A stretch of DNA of 64,000 nucleotides from Gloeobacter violaceus PCC 7421 (GCF_000011385.1 NC_005125.1:4588001-4652000), one strand, 5' to 3'; counted from the first letter of the stretch, positions 18,222-27,052 are shown. Numbers and translations are program-made. The notes: generated from the sequence alone by a model not told the origin.

Positions 18222-18254
18222 CCCATTGGAGAACCGCCACAGGTCTCCAATGGG
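18222..18254 (-). terminator. Terminator of the Mn-catalase gene
   Basis: A perfect 11-bp inverted repeat, CCCATTGGAGA (18222-18232) and TCTCCAATGGG (18244-18254), encloses an 11-nt loop. It lies 11 nt past the Mn-catalase stop on the minus strand. The tail read leftward (TCCGTTCGGTTCG) is only moderately T-rich. Confidence 0.6.
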
Positions 18255-18265
18255 CTCGACTCTCG

Positions 18266-18958
18266 TTACTGCATCCGGGAGGCCGGATCGGCGACATATT
18301 CGAAGGTGGGTTCAGTGTTCCACGGGCCGCGCTCGTCGGCCTGCCCACCATTGGAGGACAGGTTGTAGTACAGACGCACCGTCTCATCGGGCTCGATCGA
18401 ACCGAACAGCGGGTCGGTGAGTTTGCCCAGCGAATCGAGGGCCTTCATAAACATCTGGGTGTGGGAGATCTCGCGGGTCAGCAGGTGTACCAGGGTCTTG
18501 CGGGTGCCTTCGTCGGGGGCCAGCTTAATGAGCGCTTCGTAGGTCTGTCTTGCTCCCGCCTCGGCGGCGATATTGGCGCGCAAGTCGCGCACCACGTCTC
18601 CCCCTTCGTTAAGATAGGCGGCGGTCCAGGCCGACCCCTGGCTATCCAGAAAGTGCGGTCCGACGCCGCGTACGGCGAAGAGCGTACTCTTGAACGCATC
18701 GGTCTGATCGACGTTTTTGGTGTGCCCCTCGATGAGCTTGCCCACCATCTCCAGGTGACCAAATTCTTCGACGGCGATGTCCTGCAGCATGTCCTTGATG
18801 CCCGGATGCTCGATGTGGAACGACTGCACCCAGTACTGCAAAGCGGCTGAAAGCTCTCCTGTCGCCCCGCCGAACTGCTCAAGCAGCAGTTGGGCAAAGC
18901 GCGGATTGGCTTCATCAATCTTGACTGCATGAATCGGTTCTTTTTTGTGAATGAACAT
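18266..18958 (-). CDS. Manganese catalase
   Basis: A non-haem, dimanganese catalase that dismutates hydrogen peroxide. The 230-aa ferritin-like four-helix bundle shows the expected metal ligands: Glu in RFAQLLLEQFGGATGELSAA, E-x-x-H in DIAVEEFGHLEMV, Glu in ANIAAEAGARQTYEAL and His in REISHTQMFMKAL. It is shorter than the 270-300 aa Thermus/Lactobacillus enzymes, matching the short bacterial form. ATG 18958 follows GGGGAG by six bases. It is expressed divergently from obgE across a 274-nt gap. Confidence 0.93.
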   Translation of the reverse strand: MFIHKKEPIHAVKIDEANPRFAQLLLEQFGGATGELSAALQYWVQSFHIEHPGIKDMLQDIAVEEFGHLEMVGKLIEGHTKNVDQTDAFKSTLFAVRGVGPHFLDSQGSAWTAAYLNEGGDVVRDLRANIAAEAGARQTYEALIKLAPDEGTRKTLVHLLTREISHTQMFMKALDSLGKLTDPLFGSIEPDETVRLYYNLSSNGGQADERGPWNTEPTFEYVADPASRMQ

Positions 18959-19232
18959 CGAAAGCTCCCCAAATGAATAAACGGCTTTGTGCAGACTTGT
19001 CAAACAAACGCCCATGGATTTTGAATGCCACGACGGCTTGAATTCAAAAGTTTTCAATACAAAAAAGTCCGCTTCCATATTTTGTGAATTGGGGGCTTCC
19101 CGCGCTTGCACCCTGGGGTGGAGAAAATTCCTTGCCAGTTGCCATGTCTCTCCTTCCCCGGGGGAGTGCCGCCCTTTTCGGTGCCGTTCGGTCCCGGCTG
19201 GCTACGATGGGATCTGAGCGAATAGGCGGGCG

Positions 19233-20240
19233 ATGCAGTTTATCGATCGATCAGAAATCGAGGTCGAAGGGGGCAGAGGCGGCGACGGTATGGTGGCCTA
19301 CCGCCGCGAGAAGTACGTGCCGGCGGGCGGGCCGGCGGGTGGAGACGGCGGCCACGGCGGCGCGGTGGTGCTGGAGGCAACCGCCAATTTGCAGACGCTG
19401 CTCGACTTTAAGTACCGCCACCGCTTCGAAGCCGACGACGGCACCAAGGGCGGCCCCAAAAATCTCACCGGCGCCAAGGGCAAAGATCTGGTGATTGCTG
19501 TTCCTTGCGGCACGGTGGTGCAGGATGCCGTGACCGGCGAGACGATAGGCGATCTTACCGAACCGGGCCAGCGGCTGGTAGTGGCGGTGGGGGGCCGGGG
19601 CGGCCACGGCAATACCCACTTTGCCAGCAACCAGAACCGCGCCCCGGACTACGCCACCGAGGGCAGATTGGGCCAGCAGCGCAAGCTTTTGCTCGAATTG
19701 AAGCTGCTTGCCGAAGTCGGGATTATCGGGCTGCCGAATGCCGGCAAATCGACGCTCATCTCGGTGCTCTCGGCGGCACGACCGCGCATCGCGGACTACC
19801 CGTTTACGACCCTGGTGCCCAATCTGGGGGTGGTGCGCAAGGTGACCGGCGACGGGGTCGTCTTTGCCGACATTCCAGGGCTCATCGAGGGAGCCCACCA
19901 GGGAGTCGGGCTCGGGCACGAATTTTTGCGCCATATCGAGCGCACGCGCGTGCTGGTGCAGCTGATTGCTCTGGACAGTGCCGATCCGTTGGCCGACTAC
20001 CGGACGGTCATCGACGAACTGGGCCGCTACGGCCGCGAGCTGCTCCACAAATCCCGGATCGTCGCCCTCAACAAAGCCGATGTCTGCCTGCCTGAGGAGG
20101 CGGAGCACTGGCGGCGGATTTTATCGACCGAGACAGGCGAGCCGGTGCTGGTGATCTCAGCGGCAGCCAGAAGCAACCTCGACGCGCTGCTCGCGCGGGT
20201 CTGGCAGGTTCTGGAGGCCCCCCAGGGTGTAACGACATAG
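19233..20240 (+). CDS. obgE: Obg-family GTPase
   Basis: ObgE/CgtA is an essential GTPase acting in 50S ribosome assembly and stress control. The 335-aa protein has the glycine-rich Obg domain ([31 protein letters not shown]) over residues 1-158. The G domain carries P-loop GLPNAGKST, switch [12 protein letters not shown]3 [13 protein letters not shown]4 NKAD and G5 ISAAA. It lacks the long acidic C-terminal tail of E. coli ObgE. It begins an apparent run with the secreted-protein gene 15 nt downstream. Confidence 0.97.
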   Translation: MQFIDRSEIEVEGGRGGDGMVAYRREKYVPAGGPAGGDGGHGGAVVLEATANLQTLLDFKYRHRFEADDGTKGGPKNLTGAKGKDLVIAVPCGTVVQDAVTGETIGDLTEPGQRLVVAVGGRGGHGNTHFASNQNRAPDYATEGRLGQQRKLLLELKLLAEVGIIGLPNAGKSTLISVLSAARPRIADYPFTTLVPNLGVVRKVTGDGVVFADIPGLIEGAHQGVGLGHEFLRHIERTRVLVQLIALDSADPLADYRTVIDELGRYGRELLHKSRIVALNKADVCLPEEAEHWRRILSTETGEPVLVISAAARSNLDALLARVWQVLEAPQGVTT

Positions 20241-20255
20241 AAGGAGGTATCCCAA

Positions 20256-20744
20256 GTGCGCAGAAGACAGAGCCTGGGCCTGGTGGCCGTGCTTGCCTGC
20301 GGCATGCTTGCGGCGGGGGCGGCGGGCAAAGTGAGCGAGGCCGAGGCGCGCAATCGCCTGATCAAAATCATCGAACAGCTCGAAAAAACCCGTTTCTGCC
20401 AGAGCGGCCGCTGCCGCTACACCGACGTGCGCTTTCAAGTCAGCCAAACCGACCGGGCCGACCGCCCGTTTAAGGGCCTGATCCGAGCGGGCATCGTCCG
20501 CCCGTCGCAGACGCTGGACAAGGCGCGCTACCAGCTCGAATTTATCGGCGGACGTTGGCAACTGATGGGCGGTACCGAATCGACCGACGTCAACGAGGCG
20601 CTCTACACCGGGGACAATTACGAATTCACCAGCGCCTACGGCCGCACGCCCGTGCGCGGCAAACTCACCGACCCCACCAACGACCTGGAGACCGGCTACA
20701 AGCGGCTCTACCTCAAGATTCTGGACAAGGGCCGCGAGCGCTGA
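20256..20744 (+). CDS. Exported protein of unknown function
   Basis: This 162-aa protein opens with a signal peptide (MRRRQSLGLVAVLACGMLAA, cleavage probably after the AGAAG region). The mature part is basic, with a Cys pair in RFCQSGRCRYTDV and a beta-rich remainder (YQLEFIGGRWQLMGG). GTG at 20256 is supported by a near-perfect AAGGAGGT. It is probably periplasmic or lipid-associated. I recognise no family. It sits between obgE and chlP on the same strand. Confidence 0.7.
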   Translation: MRRRQSLGLVAVLACGMLAAGAAGKVSEAEARNRLIKIIEQLEKTRFCQSGRCRYTDVRFQVSQTDRADRPFKGLIRAGIVRPSQTLDKARYQLEFIGGRWQLMGGTESTDVNEALYTGDNYEFTSAYGRTPVRGKLTDPTNDLETGYKRLYLKILDKGRER

Positions 20745-20848
20745 CCCGGCCGCGACGTTTTGTTACACTACGCAATCTCCCACCGGGAGCCGCGAAAGTG
20801 CGTGTTAATATGCCCACCAGTCGGGCGTCTTGCGGCGGAGGGAAACCA

Positions 20849-22045
20849 GTGACACTTCGAGTAGCGGTGGTGGGTTCGGGTCCTGGCGGTTCGAGCGCCG
20901 CCGAAATTTGTGCGAAGGCCGGGTTTGAAACTTATCTCATCGAGAAGAACCTGAGCAACGCCAAACCCTGCGGCGGGGCGATTCCGCTGTGCATGGTAAG
21001 CGAGTTCGATTTGCCCAGCGAGATCATCGACCGGCGTGTGCGCAACATGTCGATGATTGCCCCGAGCAACCACGCGGTGGACATCTCCCTTACCAAGCAG
21101 GACGAATACATCGGCATGTGCCGCCGCGAGGTGCTGGATGGGTTCTTGCGCAACCGGGCCGCTTCGGTGGGAGCGCACCTCATCGAGGGCACCTTCACCG
21201 AACTCAAGCGCGGCACCCCCTACGTTCTGGAGTACCGCGACAAGGACGGCAACGCCCGCTCCCTCAAAGCGGACATCGTGATCGGTGCCGACGGCTTTCA
21301 CTCAAAGATCGCCAAGACCATCGACGCCGGGGACGTGCCCTACGCCATCGCCTTTCAAGAGCGCATCGAGTTGCCGCCCGAGAAGATGGCCTACTACGAA
21401 GACCGCGCCGAGATGTACCTGGGTTTTGACGTCTCGCCCGATTTTTATGCCTGGATCTTTCCGAAGTCGAATCACGTCGCCGTCGGCACCGGCACCATGT
21501 CCCCCAACAAAGACGGCATCCGCCGGATGCAGAAGGCGCTGCGCGAGCGGGCGGGGGCCAAAATCGCCGGGGGCAAGATTATCAAAATTGAAGCGCACCC
21601 GCTGCCGGAGCGCTCGCGCCCGCGCCGGGTGGTAGACCGGGTAATGCTGGTGGGCGACGCTGCGGGCTACGTCACCAAATCGAGCGGCGAAGGCATCTAC
21701 TTCGCCGCCAAGTCCGGCCGCATGGCCGCCCAGACGATCGTCGAGGCGGCCGCAGGCGGCAAGCTGCCCTCCGAAGCGCAATTGGGCGAATATGTGCGGC
21801 GCTGGGACCGCCAGTACGGCCTCACCTACCGGGTGCTCTCGATCCTGCAGGATGTCTTCTACCGCAGCGACGCCACCCGCGAGGCGTTCGTCGAGATGTG
21901 CGCCGACCGCGACGTGCAGCGGCTGACGTTCGATTCGTACCTGTACAAGACCGTGGTCCCCGCCGGTCCCTTCGTGCAGACCAAGATCACCCTCAAGACG
22001 CTCGGCTCGCTACTGCGGGGCAATGCCCTCTCCCCCACCCGCTAG
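20849..22045 (+). CDS. chlP: Geranylgeranyl diphosphate/geranylgeranyl-chlorophyll reductase
   Basis: ChlP reduces three double bonds of the geranylgeranyl chain to make phytyl groups for chlorophyll, tocopherol and phylloquinone. The 398-aa flavoprotein has the FAD motif VAVVGSGPGGSSAAE, the family signature AKPCGGAIPLCMVSEFDLP, and the second FAD motif VMLVGDAAGYVTKSSGEGI. GTG 20849 is chosen because GGAGG lies eight bases upstream; an ATG at 20811 would add 13 residues. It overlaps the next gene by 23 nt. The enzyme is expected at the cytoplasmic membrane if this is a thylakoid-less Gloeobacter. Confidence 0.96.
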   Translation: MTLRVAVVGSGPGGSSAAEICAKAGFETYLIEKNLSNAKPCGGAIPLCMVSEFDLPSEIIDRRVRNMSMIAPSNHAVDISLTKQDEYIGMCRREVLDGFLRNRAASVGAHLIEGTFTELKRGTPYVLEYRDKDGNARSLKADIVIGADGFHSKIAKTIDAGDVPYAIAFQERIELPPEKMAYYEDRAEMYLGFDVSPDFYAWIFPKSNHVAVGTGTMSPNKDGIRRMQKALRERAGAKIAGGKIIKIEAHPLPERSRPRRVVDRVMLVGDAAGYVTKSSGEGIYFAAKSGRMAAQTIVEAAAGGKLPSEAQLGEYVRRWDRQYGLTYRVLSILQDVFYRSDATREAFVEMCADRDVQRLTFDSYLYKTVVPAGPFVQTKITLKTLGSLLRGNALSPTR

Positions 22046-22916
22046 ACCGCTCGTCATCGCCCACCGCGGCTGCCGGGCGCAGGTGCCCGAGAATACGCTG
22101 CCGGCTTTCGAAAGAGCCCTCGACCTGCGCGTCGACGGTATCGAGATGGACTTACACCTGAGCGGCGACGGCCAGGTGCTGGTCAGCCACGACCCGCGCC
22201 CGCTGCCCGGCAAATGCCGCCTCAGCACCGGTCCGCTTCCTGTGGAGCCGCCTTGCTGGGGAGAGTTGGAACTGTCAACGATTCAAGATAATTACATCGC
22301 TGATTGCCAGTTCGAATTGGGGTCCGCGGAGCGCCCAAAAACCCTCTACACAGGCCGGATCGCACCGCTGTTGATGAAAAATGTAGCTAGCGTCTTTGTG
22401 CCGCCTACCCTCGAGCAGGTGTTCGCGTTGCTAGCGGCTTATGGGCAATTGGGTGCCGAACAGGCACTATATTTGCAAAGCATTCGCATATTTCTTGAGA
22501 TCAAACGCGCCCCGTTTTATGACGCCCTATGGCTTGGCCCCCATGGCGAGCGCTTCGAACAGTGTGTTGCCTCTGCGATTGAACGATCGAGTTTCTGTAA
22601 GAATGTTGTGGTTCTGTCCTTTGTGCCCCGCGCACTTCAGGCGATCGGGCAGTGCAATCGCTCGATTCGAACTGCCCTACTTACCGCACATACACCGGTC
22701 AATTTGCTGACCGATATGCAACACCTTAATGCACAGCTGTGGTGTCCCTACTACCAGTCTATCGATCGCTCCGCAGTCGAGATAGCCCAGGCGGCCGGTC
22801 TACAGGTAATACCCTGGACTGTCAATGACGCCAAGGAAATGGCTGTACTTACCGAATGGCGGGTGAACGGTTTGGTTACCGATGTGCCCGATCTTTTGCA
22901 GGCGCTGGGTTGCTGA
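22023..22916 (+). CDS. Glycerophosphodiester phosphodiesterase (GDPD) family
   Basis: This 297-aa TIM-barrel phosphodiesterase shows the GDPD active site: IAHRGCRAQVPENTLPAF (catalytic His, Asn-Thr), GIEMDLHLSGDGQVLVSHD (Glu, Asp and His ligands), ILEIKRAP region, and the terminal VNGLVTDVPD. It hydrolyses glycerophosphodiesters from lipid turnover to glycerol-3-phosphate. No signal peptide, so cytosolic. Composition changes inside the gene: the first 230 bases are GC-rich like chlP, while the rest is clearly AT-richer. That suggests mosaic origin or recent transfer. It overlaps chlP by 23 nt. Confidence 0.85.
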   Translation: MPSPPPARPLVIAHRGCRAQVPENTLPAFERALDLRVDGIEMDLHLSGDGQVLVSHDPRPLPGKCRLSTGPLPVEPPCWGELELSTIQDNYIADCQFELGSAERPKTLYTGRIAPLLMKNVASVFVPPTLEQVFALLAAYGQLGAEQALYLQSIRIFLEIKRAPFYDALWLGPHGERFEQCVASAIERSSFCKNVVVLSFVPRALQAIGQCNRSIRTALLTAHTPVNLLTDMQHLNAQLWCPYYQSIDRSAVEIAQAAGLQVIPWTVNDAKEMAVLTEWRVNGLVTDVPDLLQALGC

Positions 22917-23014
22917 AAAGTCAAAAAATCGCTTCCCGCTTCCCCGGGAACTTCGCTATGTTTGATGTATAGTTTGCAACAGCAAGCCATGATCCCGGAG
23001 GAAAAACAGTAGAT

Positions 23015-23416
23015 ATGGAAAACCAGGAGAAGATCGAGTTGGCATTGAAGGCGCTGCATAAAAAGAATGCGCTGCCGATGCAAAGTAGCCAGTTGGTGCG
23101 CGAACTCGCCTCCGAGACCCAGCTCTCGGTGAGCACCATTTACCGTTACCGCCACGTGTGGAAACGTTTTGCCTACAAGCCGCGCACCAGTCTCGATGAA
23201 ACCCTTGAAGCGGCTAAGACTGACGAACGCTTTCTCATCAGCATCCGGATGCCCGGAGAACTGCTCAAGTGGCTTAAGGACGAAGCCCAAAGGCGCCACG
23301 TTGGCTACCAGTCGTTTTTGATTTCGTTGCTCACCTGGGCGAAGGGTTCGACGCTTCTTTCGACCGATGAAGACGAATACCCTTCACTAAATGAAAAAGA
23401 AACCGGCGTTCTCTAA
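23015..23416 (+). CDS. Putative DNA-binding protein, HTH-like plus RHH-like
   Basis: This 133-aa protein has two possible DNA-binding parts. Residues about 20-55 include LVRELASETQLSVSTIYRYR, a helix-turn-helix-like segment. Residues about 70-105 (FLISIRMPGELLKWLKDEAQ, then HVGYQSFLISLLTWA) have the beta-strand/helix/helix pattern of ribbon-helix-helix (CopG-type) proteins. The C-terminus is acidic. GGAGG lies about 13 bases before the ATG, longer than usual. The gene is AT-richer than its neighbours and sits beside the AT-rich half of the GDPD gene. It may be an orphan antitoxin-like regulator. Confidence 0.6.
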   Translation: MENQEKIELALKALHKKNALPMQSSQLVRELASETQLSVSTIYRYRHVWKRFAYKPRTSLDETLEAAKTDERFLISIRMPGELLKWLKDEAQRRHVGYQSFLISLLTWAKGSTLLSTDEDEYPSLNEKETGVL

Positions 23417-23635
23417 GCGCGCCATAAGCCCCTTTTGTTCGGGTAGTAAACGGCATGCCGTACTGCCGATCATTATTTGCGGGATTTTAGCATAGCCCTC
23501 CGATCGCGAGGGTATGGGTTTTGTGCTGCCACCAAGCTGTCCGCGAAGTTCCATCTGCAGCGCATGCATATATCTACCCCCGGAGCCCCTCGGGATTTGT
23601 TATCCCGATTCCGCGTTGGGACCGTGCCGTGCTCA

Positions 23636-23673
23636 TCAAAATGCCCCACGCTGCAGAAGTGCGGCGTGGGGCA
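23636..23673 (-). terminator. Strong intrinsic terminator of the isc operon
   Basis: A 10-bp perfect stem, TGCCCCACGC (23642-23651) with GCGTGGGGCA (23664-23673), is extended by GCA/TGC and a T-G wobble around a GAAG tetraloop. Read on the minus strand it is followed at once by TTTT. It lies 28 nt past the DUF760 stop and so ends the iscS-iscA-rsmE-DUF760 transcript. Confidence 0.8.
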
Positions 23674-23701
23674 CCGGCTTAGAGTGCAAGAACAAACGTG
23701 C

Positions 23702-24046
23702 TCAATCCTCGCCGCCAAGGGCGGCATTCAAGCGGCCTTCCAGTTCCATGCGCTGCTCGACGTTGCGCAGAAAATAGCCGGTCATCATCGCCGAGGCGAG
23801 CAAAGCCGAGAGGTTGTCGCGGTTGGTGCTTACCTGAACATTGAACTGGTTGCTCGGCAGGCTACCCATGAGCCCCTGGATATTGCCCGCGATCATCTGA
23901 TGCACTTCCGGGGTGACGGATTGGGCGATCTGCGAAAGCAACTCGGGCGACTGCATCCGCAAGTAGTGGACGAGTTTGTTATCCTGCGGCCGTTCGCCTG
24001 TGGCCGATTCGGATTCGAATTGCGAAGGGTCGAAAGGGACAAGCAT
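23702..24046 (-). CDS. DUF760 family protein
   Basis: This 114-aa cyanobacterial/plant conserved protein has the characteristic pattern NKLVHYLRMQSPELLSQIAQ, then VTPEVHQMIAGNIQGLMGSL, QFNVQVSTNRDNLSALLASA and MMTGYFLRNVEQRMELE. Its biochemical function is not established to my knowledge; plant relatives are plastid-targeted. The Met at 24046 begins the usual N-terminus. It is the last gene of a minus-strand operon, 64 nt after rsmE and just before a strong terminator. Confidence 0.88.
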   Translation of the reverse strand: MLVPFDPSQFESESATGERPQDNKLVHYLRMQSPELLSQIAQSVTPEVHQMIAGNIQGLMGSLPSNQFNVQVSTNRDNLSALLASAMMTGYFLRNVEQRMELEGRLNAALGGED

Positions 24047-24110
24047 GGCATCCTTGGCGGCTTGTGCGTAACATCTTGTAATTTGATCGTGGCATTTGCG
24101 CCAGGGAGCG

Positions 24111-24827
24111 TCAAGTGTCCTCAGGCTTCCCTTCGTACCAGGCGGCAATCCAACCGAGGGCAAGCAACGGTGCGGTCTCGGTGCGCAGGATACGGCTGCC
24201 CAGGCTGCATACCTGGTAACCGGCGTCGGTGGCGGCGGCCACTTCGGTCTCACTGAACCCCCCTTCCGGCCCAAATAGCAATGTCAGGGCGGCGGCCGGC
24301 AAATAATTCAACAAAGGTGGCCGCACACCGCGGGCAGTGCAGATAAGCCGCGTACCCCGGGCAGGGTGCCTCAGAAACATGCCAAACAAGGCCGGTGGTT
24401 CGACGACGGGCAGCACGGCGCGCTCCGACTGCTCCGCGGCTTCGCGGACGATCGCCTGCCAGCGCTTGTGCCGCTTGGCATCCGGCTGCACCACCGAGCG
24501 CTCGCACACCAGCGGCACAATCCGGTCTGCCCCCAGCTCTGTAGACTTCTGCAACAGCCAGTCCCAGCGATCGCCCTTGGGAACCGCGCAGGCGATGGTG
24601 ACCGGCAGGGGCAATTCGCCCGTTCGGGGCAAAAGCGAGCCGAGCCTGACGGTGTCGCCCGCGAGGGTCGCCTGCCAGGTATTGCCCAGGCCGTCGCCTA
24701 CGATGCAACTTGCTCCGTCCCGCAGCCGCAGTACCTGCCTGAGGTAATGCGACTGGGCCGGGTCGAGCCGGGCGGTATCACCGCTAAACTGAACCGGGTC
24801 CAGAAACAGCCGGGCGGTGCTGCCCAT
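24111..24827 (-). CDS. rsmE: 16S rRNA (uracil1498-N3)-methyltransferase
   Basis: RsmE is a SPOUT-class methyltransferase that modifies U1498 near the decoding site. The 238-aa protein shows an N-terminal PUA-like part (SHYLRQVLRLRDGASCIVGD). The knotted SAM-binding domain has KGDRWDWLLQKSTELGADRI, RHKRWQAIVREAAEQSERA, LTLLFGPEGGFSETEVAAA and LGSRILRTETAPLLAL. It begins 14 nt after iscA and presumably belongs to the same transcript. Confidence 0.95.
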   Translation of the reverse strand: MGSTARLFLDPVQFSGDTARLDPAQSHYLRQVLRLRDGASCIVGDGLGNTWQATLAGDTVRLGSLLPRTGELPLPVTIACAVPKGDRWDWLLQKSTELGADRIVPLVCERSVVQPDAKRHKRWQAIVREAAEQSERAVLPVVEPPALFGMFLRHPARGTRLICTARGVRPPLLNYLPAAALTLLFGPEGGFSETEVAAATDAGYQVCSLGSRILRTETAPLLALGWIAAWYEGKPEDT

Positions 24828-24841
24828 GGGGCGGTGCGCCG

Positions 24842-25216
24842 CTAGGCCGAGAAGGAACTGCCGCAGGAGCAGGAGCGCTCGGCGTTGGGGTTGTTGAACT
24901 TGAAGCCGCCGCCCAACAATTCGTCGCTGTAGTCGAGCACCAGCCCGTAGAGAAACAGCAGACTCTTTTTGTCGGAGACGACTTTAAAGCCGCTGTGGTC
25001 GAAGACCTCGTCGTGGGCGGTGACGTTGGATTCTTCTTCGAAGTCCATCGTGTAGCTGAGGCCCGAGCAACCGCCGCCTTTGACGCCGACGCGCAGCATC
25101 AGATCGCCGCCGCGGCGCTCGCGCAGGCGCATCACCTCGGCGAGGGCGCTTTCGGTCATCTGGATGCCTCGGCGCGGAAGGCGACGGGCCGGAGCGGTGT
25201 CGATGCTGGTGGTCAT
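24842..25216 (-). CDS. iscA: A-type iron-sulfur carrier (IscA/SufA family)
   Basis: This 124-aa protein delivers Fe-S clusters or iron to apo-proteins. It has a basic N-terminal extension (MTTSIDTAPARRLPRRGIQ), then the family core with the three conserved cysteines: first in VGVKGGGCSGLSYTMDFEE, the last two in ERSCSCGSSFSA. The Met at 25216 is preceded by AGGA. It starts 4 nt after the truncated iscU frame, itself overlapping iscS, so the order matches an isc operon rather than the suf cluster typical of cyanobacteria. Whether it is IscA or SufA by phylogeny was not tested. Confidence 0.93.
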   Translation of the reverse strand: MTTSIDTAPARRLPRRGIQMTESALAEVMRLRERRGGDLMLRVGVKGGGCSGLSYTMDFEEESNVTAHDEVFDHSGFKVVSDKKSLLFLYGLVLDYSDELLGGGFKFNNPNAERSCSCGSSFSA

Positions 25217-25220
25217 GGTG

Positions 25221-25376
25221 TCATTCCTGGGTGGGTAGGGTTTTGGATTGTTCGGCCTGGTAGTCGGCAACGGCAGCCCGCATGGCATCCTCAGCCGGCA
25301 CCGAGCAGTGGATCTTGACCGGCGGCAGGCTCAGGAGATTGTTGTAGTGGTCGATGACTTTATCGCTGTACGGCAT
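25221..25376 (-). CDS. Internally deleted IscU (51 aa): ends kept, scaffold core missing
   Basis: The reading begins [13 protein letters not shown], matching the first 13 residues of IscU (E. coli MAYSEKVIDHYEN). It then jumps to [19 protein letters not shown] and ends [18 protein letters not shown], matching the last 30 or so. About 84 central residues are absent, including the first two cluster-ligand cysteines. The third (KIHCS) and the LPPVK chaperone-recognition motif remain. The junction is in frame and the frame is intact from ATG to TGA. It overlaps iscS by 17 nt and ends 4 nt before iscA, the normal iscU place. It could be a decayed remnant, or a small peptide kept for another use; it cannot be a normal scaffold. 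Confidence 0.8.
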   Translation of the reverse strand: MPYSDKVIDHYNNLLSLPPVKIHCSVPAEDAMRAAVADYQAEQSKTLPTQE

Positions 25377-26637
25377 GGCCTGGGATCCTTTCAGGGTGTG
25401 CGGTGGGCAAAAGAAAGTCAGTGGGCGGCCAGGCCATCTGCTTCAGGTCGATGCCTTCCTGGTGCATCTCCCACAGAGGCGACATCTCGCGCAGGCGGTT
25501 GACCACCTCGACAATTTTGGCGCTGGTGCGGTCGATGTCTTCTTCAGTATTAAAGCGGCCGATCCCGAAGCGCAGCGAGGAGTGAGCCAATTCGTCGCCC
25601 ACCCCCAGGGCCTTGAGCACGTAACTGGGCTCCAGCGACGCCGAAGTGCACGCCGACCCGGAGGAGAGTGCCACCGTGTCGTTGAGGCCCATCAGCAGGG
25701 CTTCCCCTTCGACAAAGGCGAAGCTCAAGTTGAGGTTGCCGGACAGGCGATGTTCCAGCGAGCCGTTGACATAAACCTCGCTCAACCGACCGGTAATTTG
25801 TTCTAAGAGCCGCTCGCGCAGTTTGCGCGTCCGGGCCGCTTCGACTTCGAGGTTTTGCACCGCCCGCTCGGCCGCGGCACCCATGCCGACAATCAGGGGC
25901 ACATAGAGGGTACCGGAGCGCATGCCCCGCTCATGGCCACCGCCGTGCAACTGCGCTTCGAGGCGCACACGCGGGTTCTTGCGCCGCACGTAGAGAGCAC
26001 CGATGCCCTTGGGGCCGTAGAGCTTGTGGCCTGACATCGACATCAAGTCGATGCCTAGGGCCTGCACGTCGATGGGCACTTTGCCCAGGGCCTGGGCAGC
26101 GTCGGTGTGAAAGAGCACGCCGTGGGATTTGGCAATCTTGGCGATTTCGGCGACAGGCTGAATGACGCCGATTTCGTTGTTGGCGAACATCACCGAGATC
26201 AAAACGGTCTCAGGGGTAATCGCCGCTTCCAACTCGGCCAGATCTATGAGACCGTCGGGCTTGACCGGCAGATAAGTGATGCGGCAGCCGTGCTGCTCGA
26301 GGTACTTGGCGCTATCCAGGATGCACTTGTGCTCGGTGACCACGGTGATGATGTGGTTGCCCTTCTCGCGGTACACCTCGGCCACACCCTTGAGGGCGAG
26401 GTTGTTCGATTCAGTGGCGCCGCTGGTGAAGATGATTTCCTTCGGGTCGGCCCCTACCGCCGCAGCAATCTGGGCGCGGGCGTTTTCGACCGCTTCCTCC
26501 GCTTCCCAGCCATAGGCGTGGTTGCGGCTGGCCGCGTTGCCGAATTTCTCGGTGAAGTACGGCAACATCACCTCCAGCACCACCGGATCGACCGGGGTGG
26601 TGGCGTTGTTGTCCATATAGATAGCTCTAGTGATCAT
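25360..26637 (-). CDS. iscS: Cysteine desulfurase, IscS type
   Basis: IscS is a PLP enzyme that takes sulfur from cysteine for Fe-S clusters, tRNA thiolation and molybdenum cofactor. The 425-aa protein starts [18 protein letters not shown]. It carries the PLP lysine in [15 protein letters not shown] and the catalytic Cys loop [16 protein letters not shown], which is the long group I loop. After the usual IscS end (LSPLWEMYKDGVDL in relatives; [19 protein letters not shown] here) there are about 22 extra residues, beginning [20 protein letters not shown], that run into the iscU start. It heads the operon iscS-iscU'-iscA-rsmE-DUF760; no iscR is adjacent. Confidence 0.95.
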   Translation of the reverse strand: MITRAIYMDNNATTPVDPVVLEVMLPYFTEKFGNAASRNHAYGWEAEEAVENARAQIAAAVGADPKEIIFTSGATESNNLALKGVAEVYREKGNHIITVVTEHKCILDSAKYLEQHGCRITYLPVKPDGLIDLAELEAAITPETVLISVMFANNEIGVIQPVAEIAKIAKSHGVLFHTDAAQALGKVPIDVQALGIDLMSMSGHKLYGPKGIGALYVRRKNPRVRLEAQLHGGGHERGMRSGTLYVPLIVGMGAAAERAVQNLEVEAARTRKLRERLLEQITGRLSEVYVNGSLEHRLSGNLNLSFAFVEGEALLMGLNDTVALSSGSACTSASLEPSYVLKALGVGDELAHSSLRFGIGRFNTEEDIDRTSAKIVEVVNRLREMSPLWEMHQEGIDLKQMAWPPTDFLLPTAHPERIPGHAVQR

Positions 26638-27052
26638 CCTGCCTGTTCCCTTCGGGTGCTAAACGTCTCGCCGGACTCGAACGGATACCGCACTAACTTG
26701 GTACTGTTTCGCTGGCTTCATTGTACTTTACGGTGGTGGCGATACCGGTGGCGAACGACGGCTCAGCAAGACATGCCTCTGACTGGGACTTGGCCTGGCC
26801 AGAGCTGTGGAAGAGGACTGTGCGCCGAGAGCGGCAAGGCTTAGCGCCTGGTTATCCTGTTGTCCTGCCAGACGCGGTGGACTGCTGCCGAAGCTTCAGC
26901 CGCGGGGAGTGTCAATGCTGTTGAGCCTGATTTTGCGGGGTCGAACTCACTTCCGGCCTGCATGGCGGGCTTTCTTCCCCCAGGGAGAGCCTGCCGTGCC
27001 GGACTGCCGCGACGATGGAGAGAACTGCCGCCAGGGCATACAGGAGGAAAAC
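26638..27052. other. Intergenic region upstream of iscS
   Basis: These 415 bases separate iscS (minus) from a stress-protein gene (plus) and must contain both promoters. Several short frames cross it, none with a ribosome binding site or recognisable product. I found no hairpin or operator repeat that I would defend, and no iscR-like gene. Confidence 0.5.

Noticed and set aside
23496-23512. CCCTC/GAGGG hairpin after the HTH/RHH-like gene as a terminator
   Set aside because: Only a 5-bp stem, no T-run, and about 80 bases past the stop; too weak to call.
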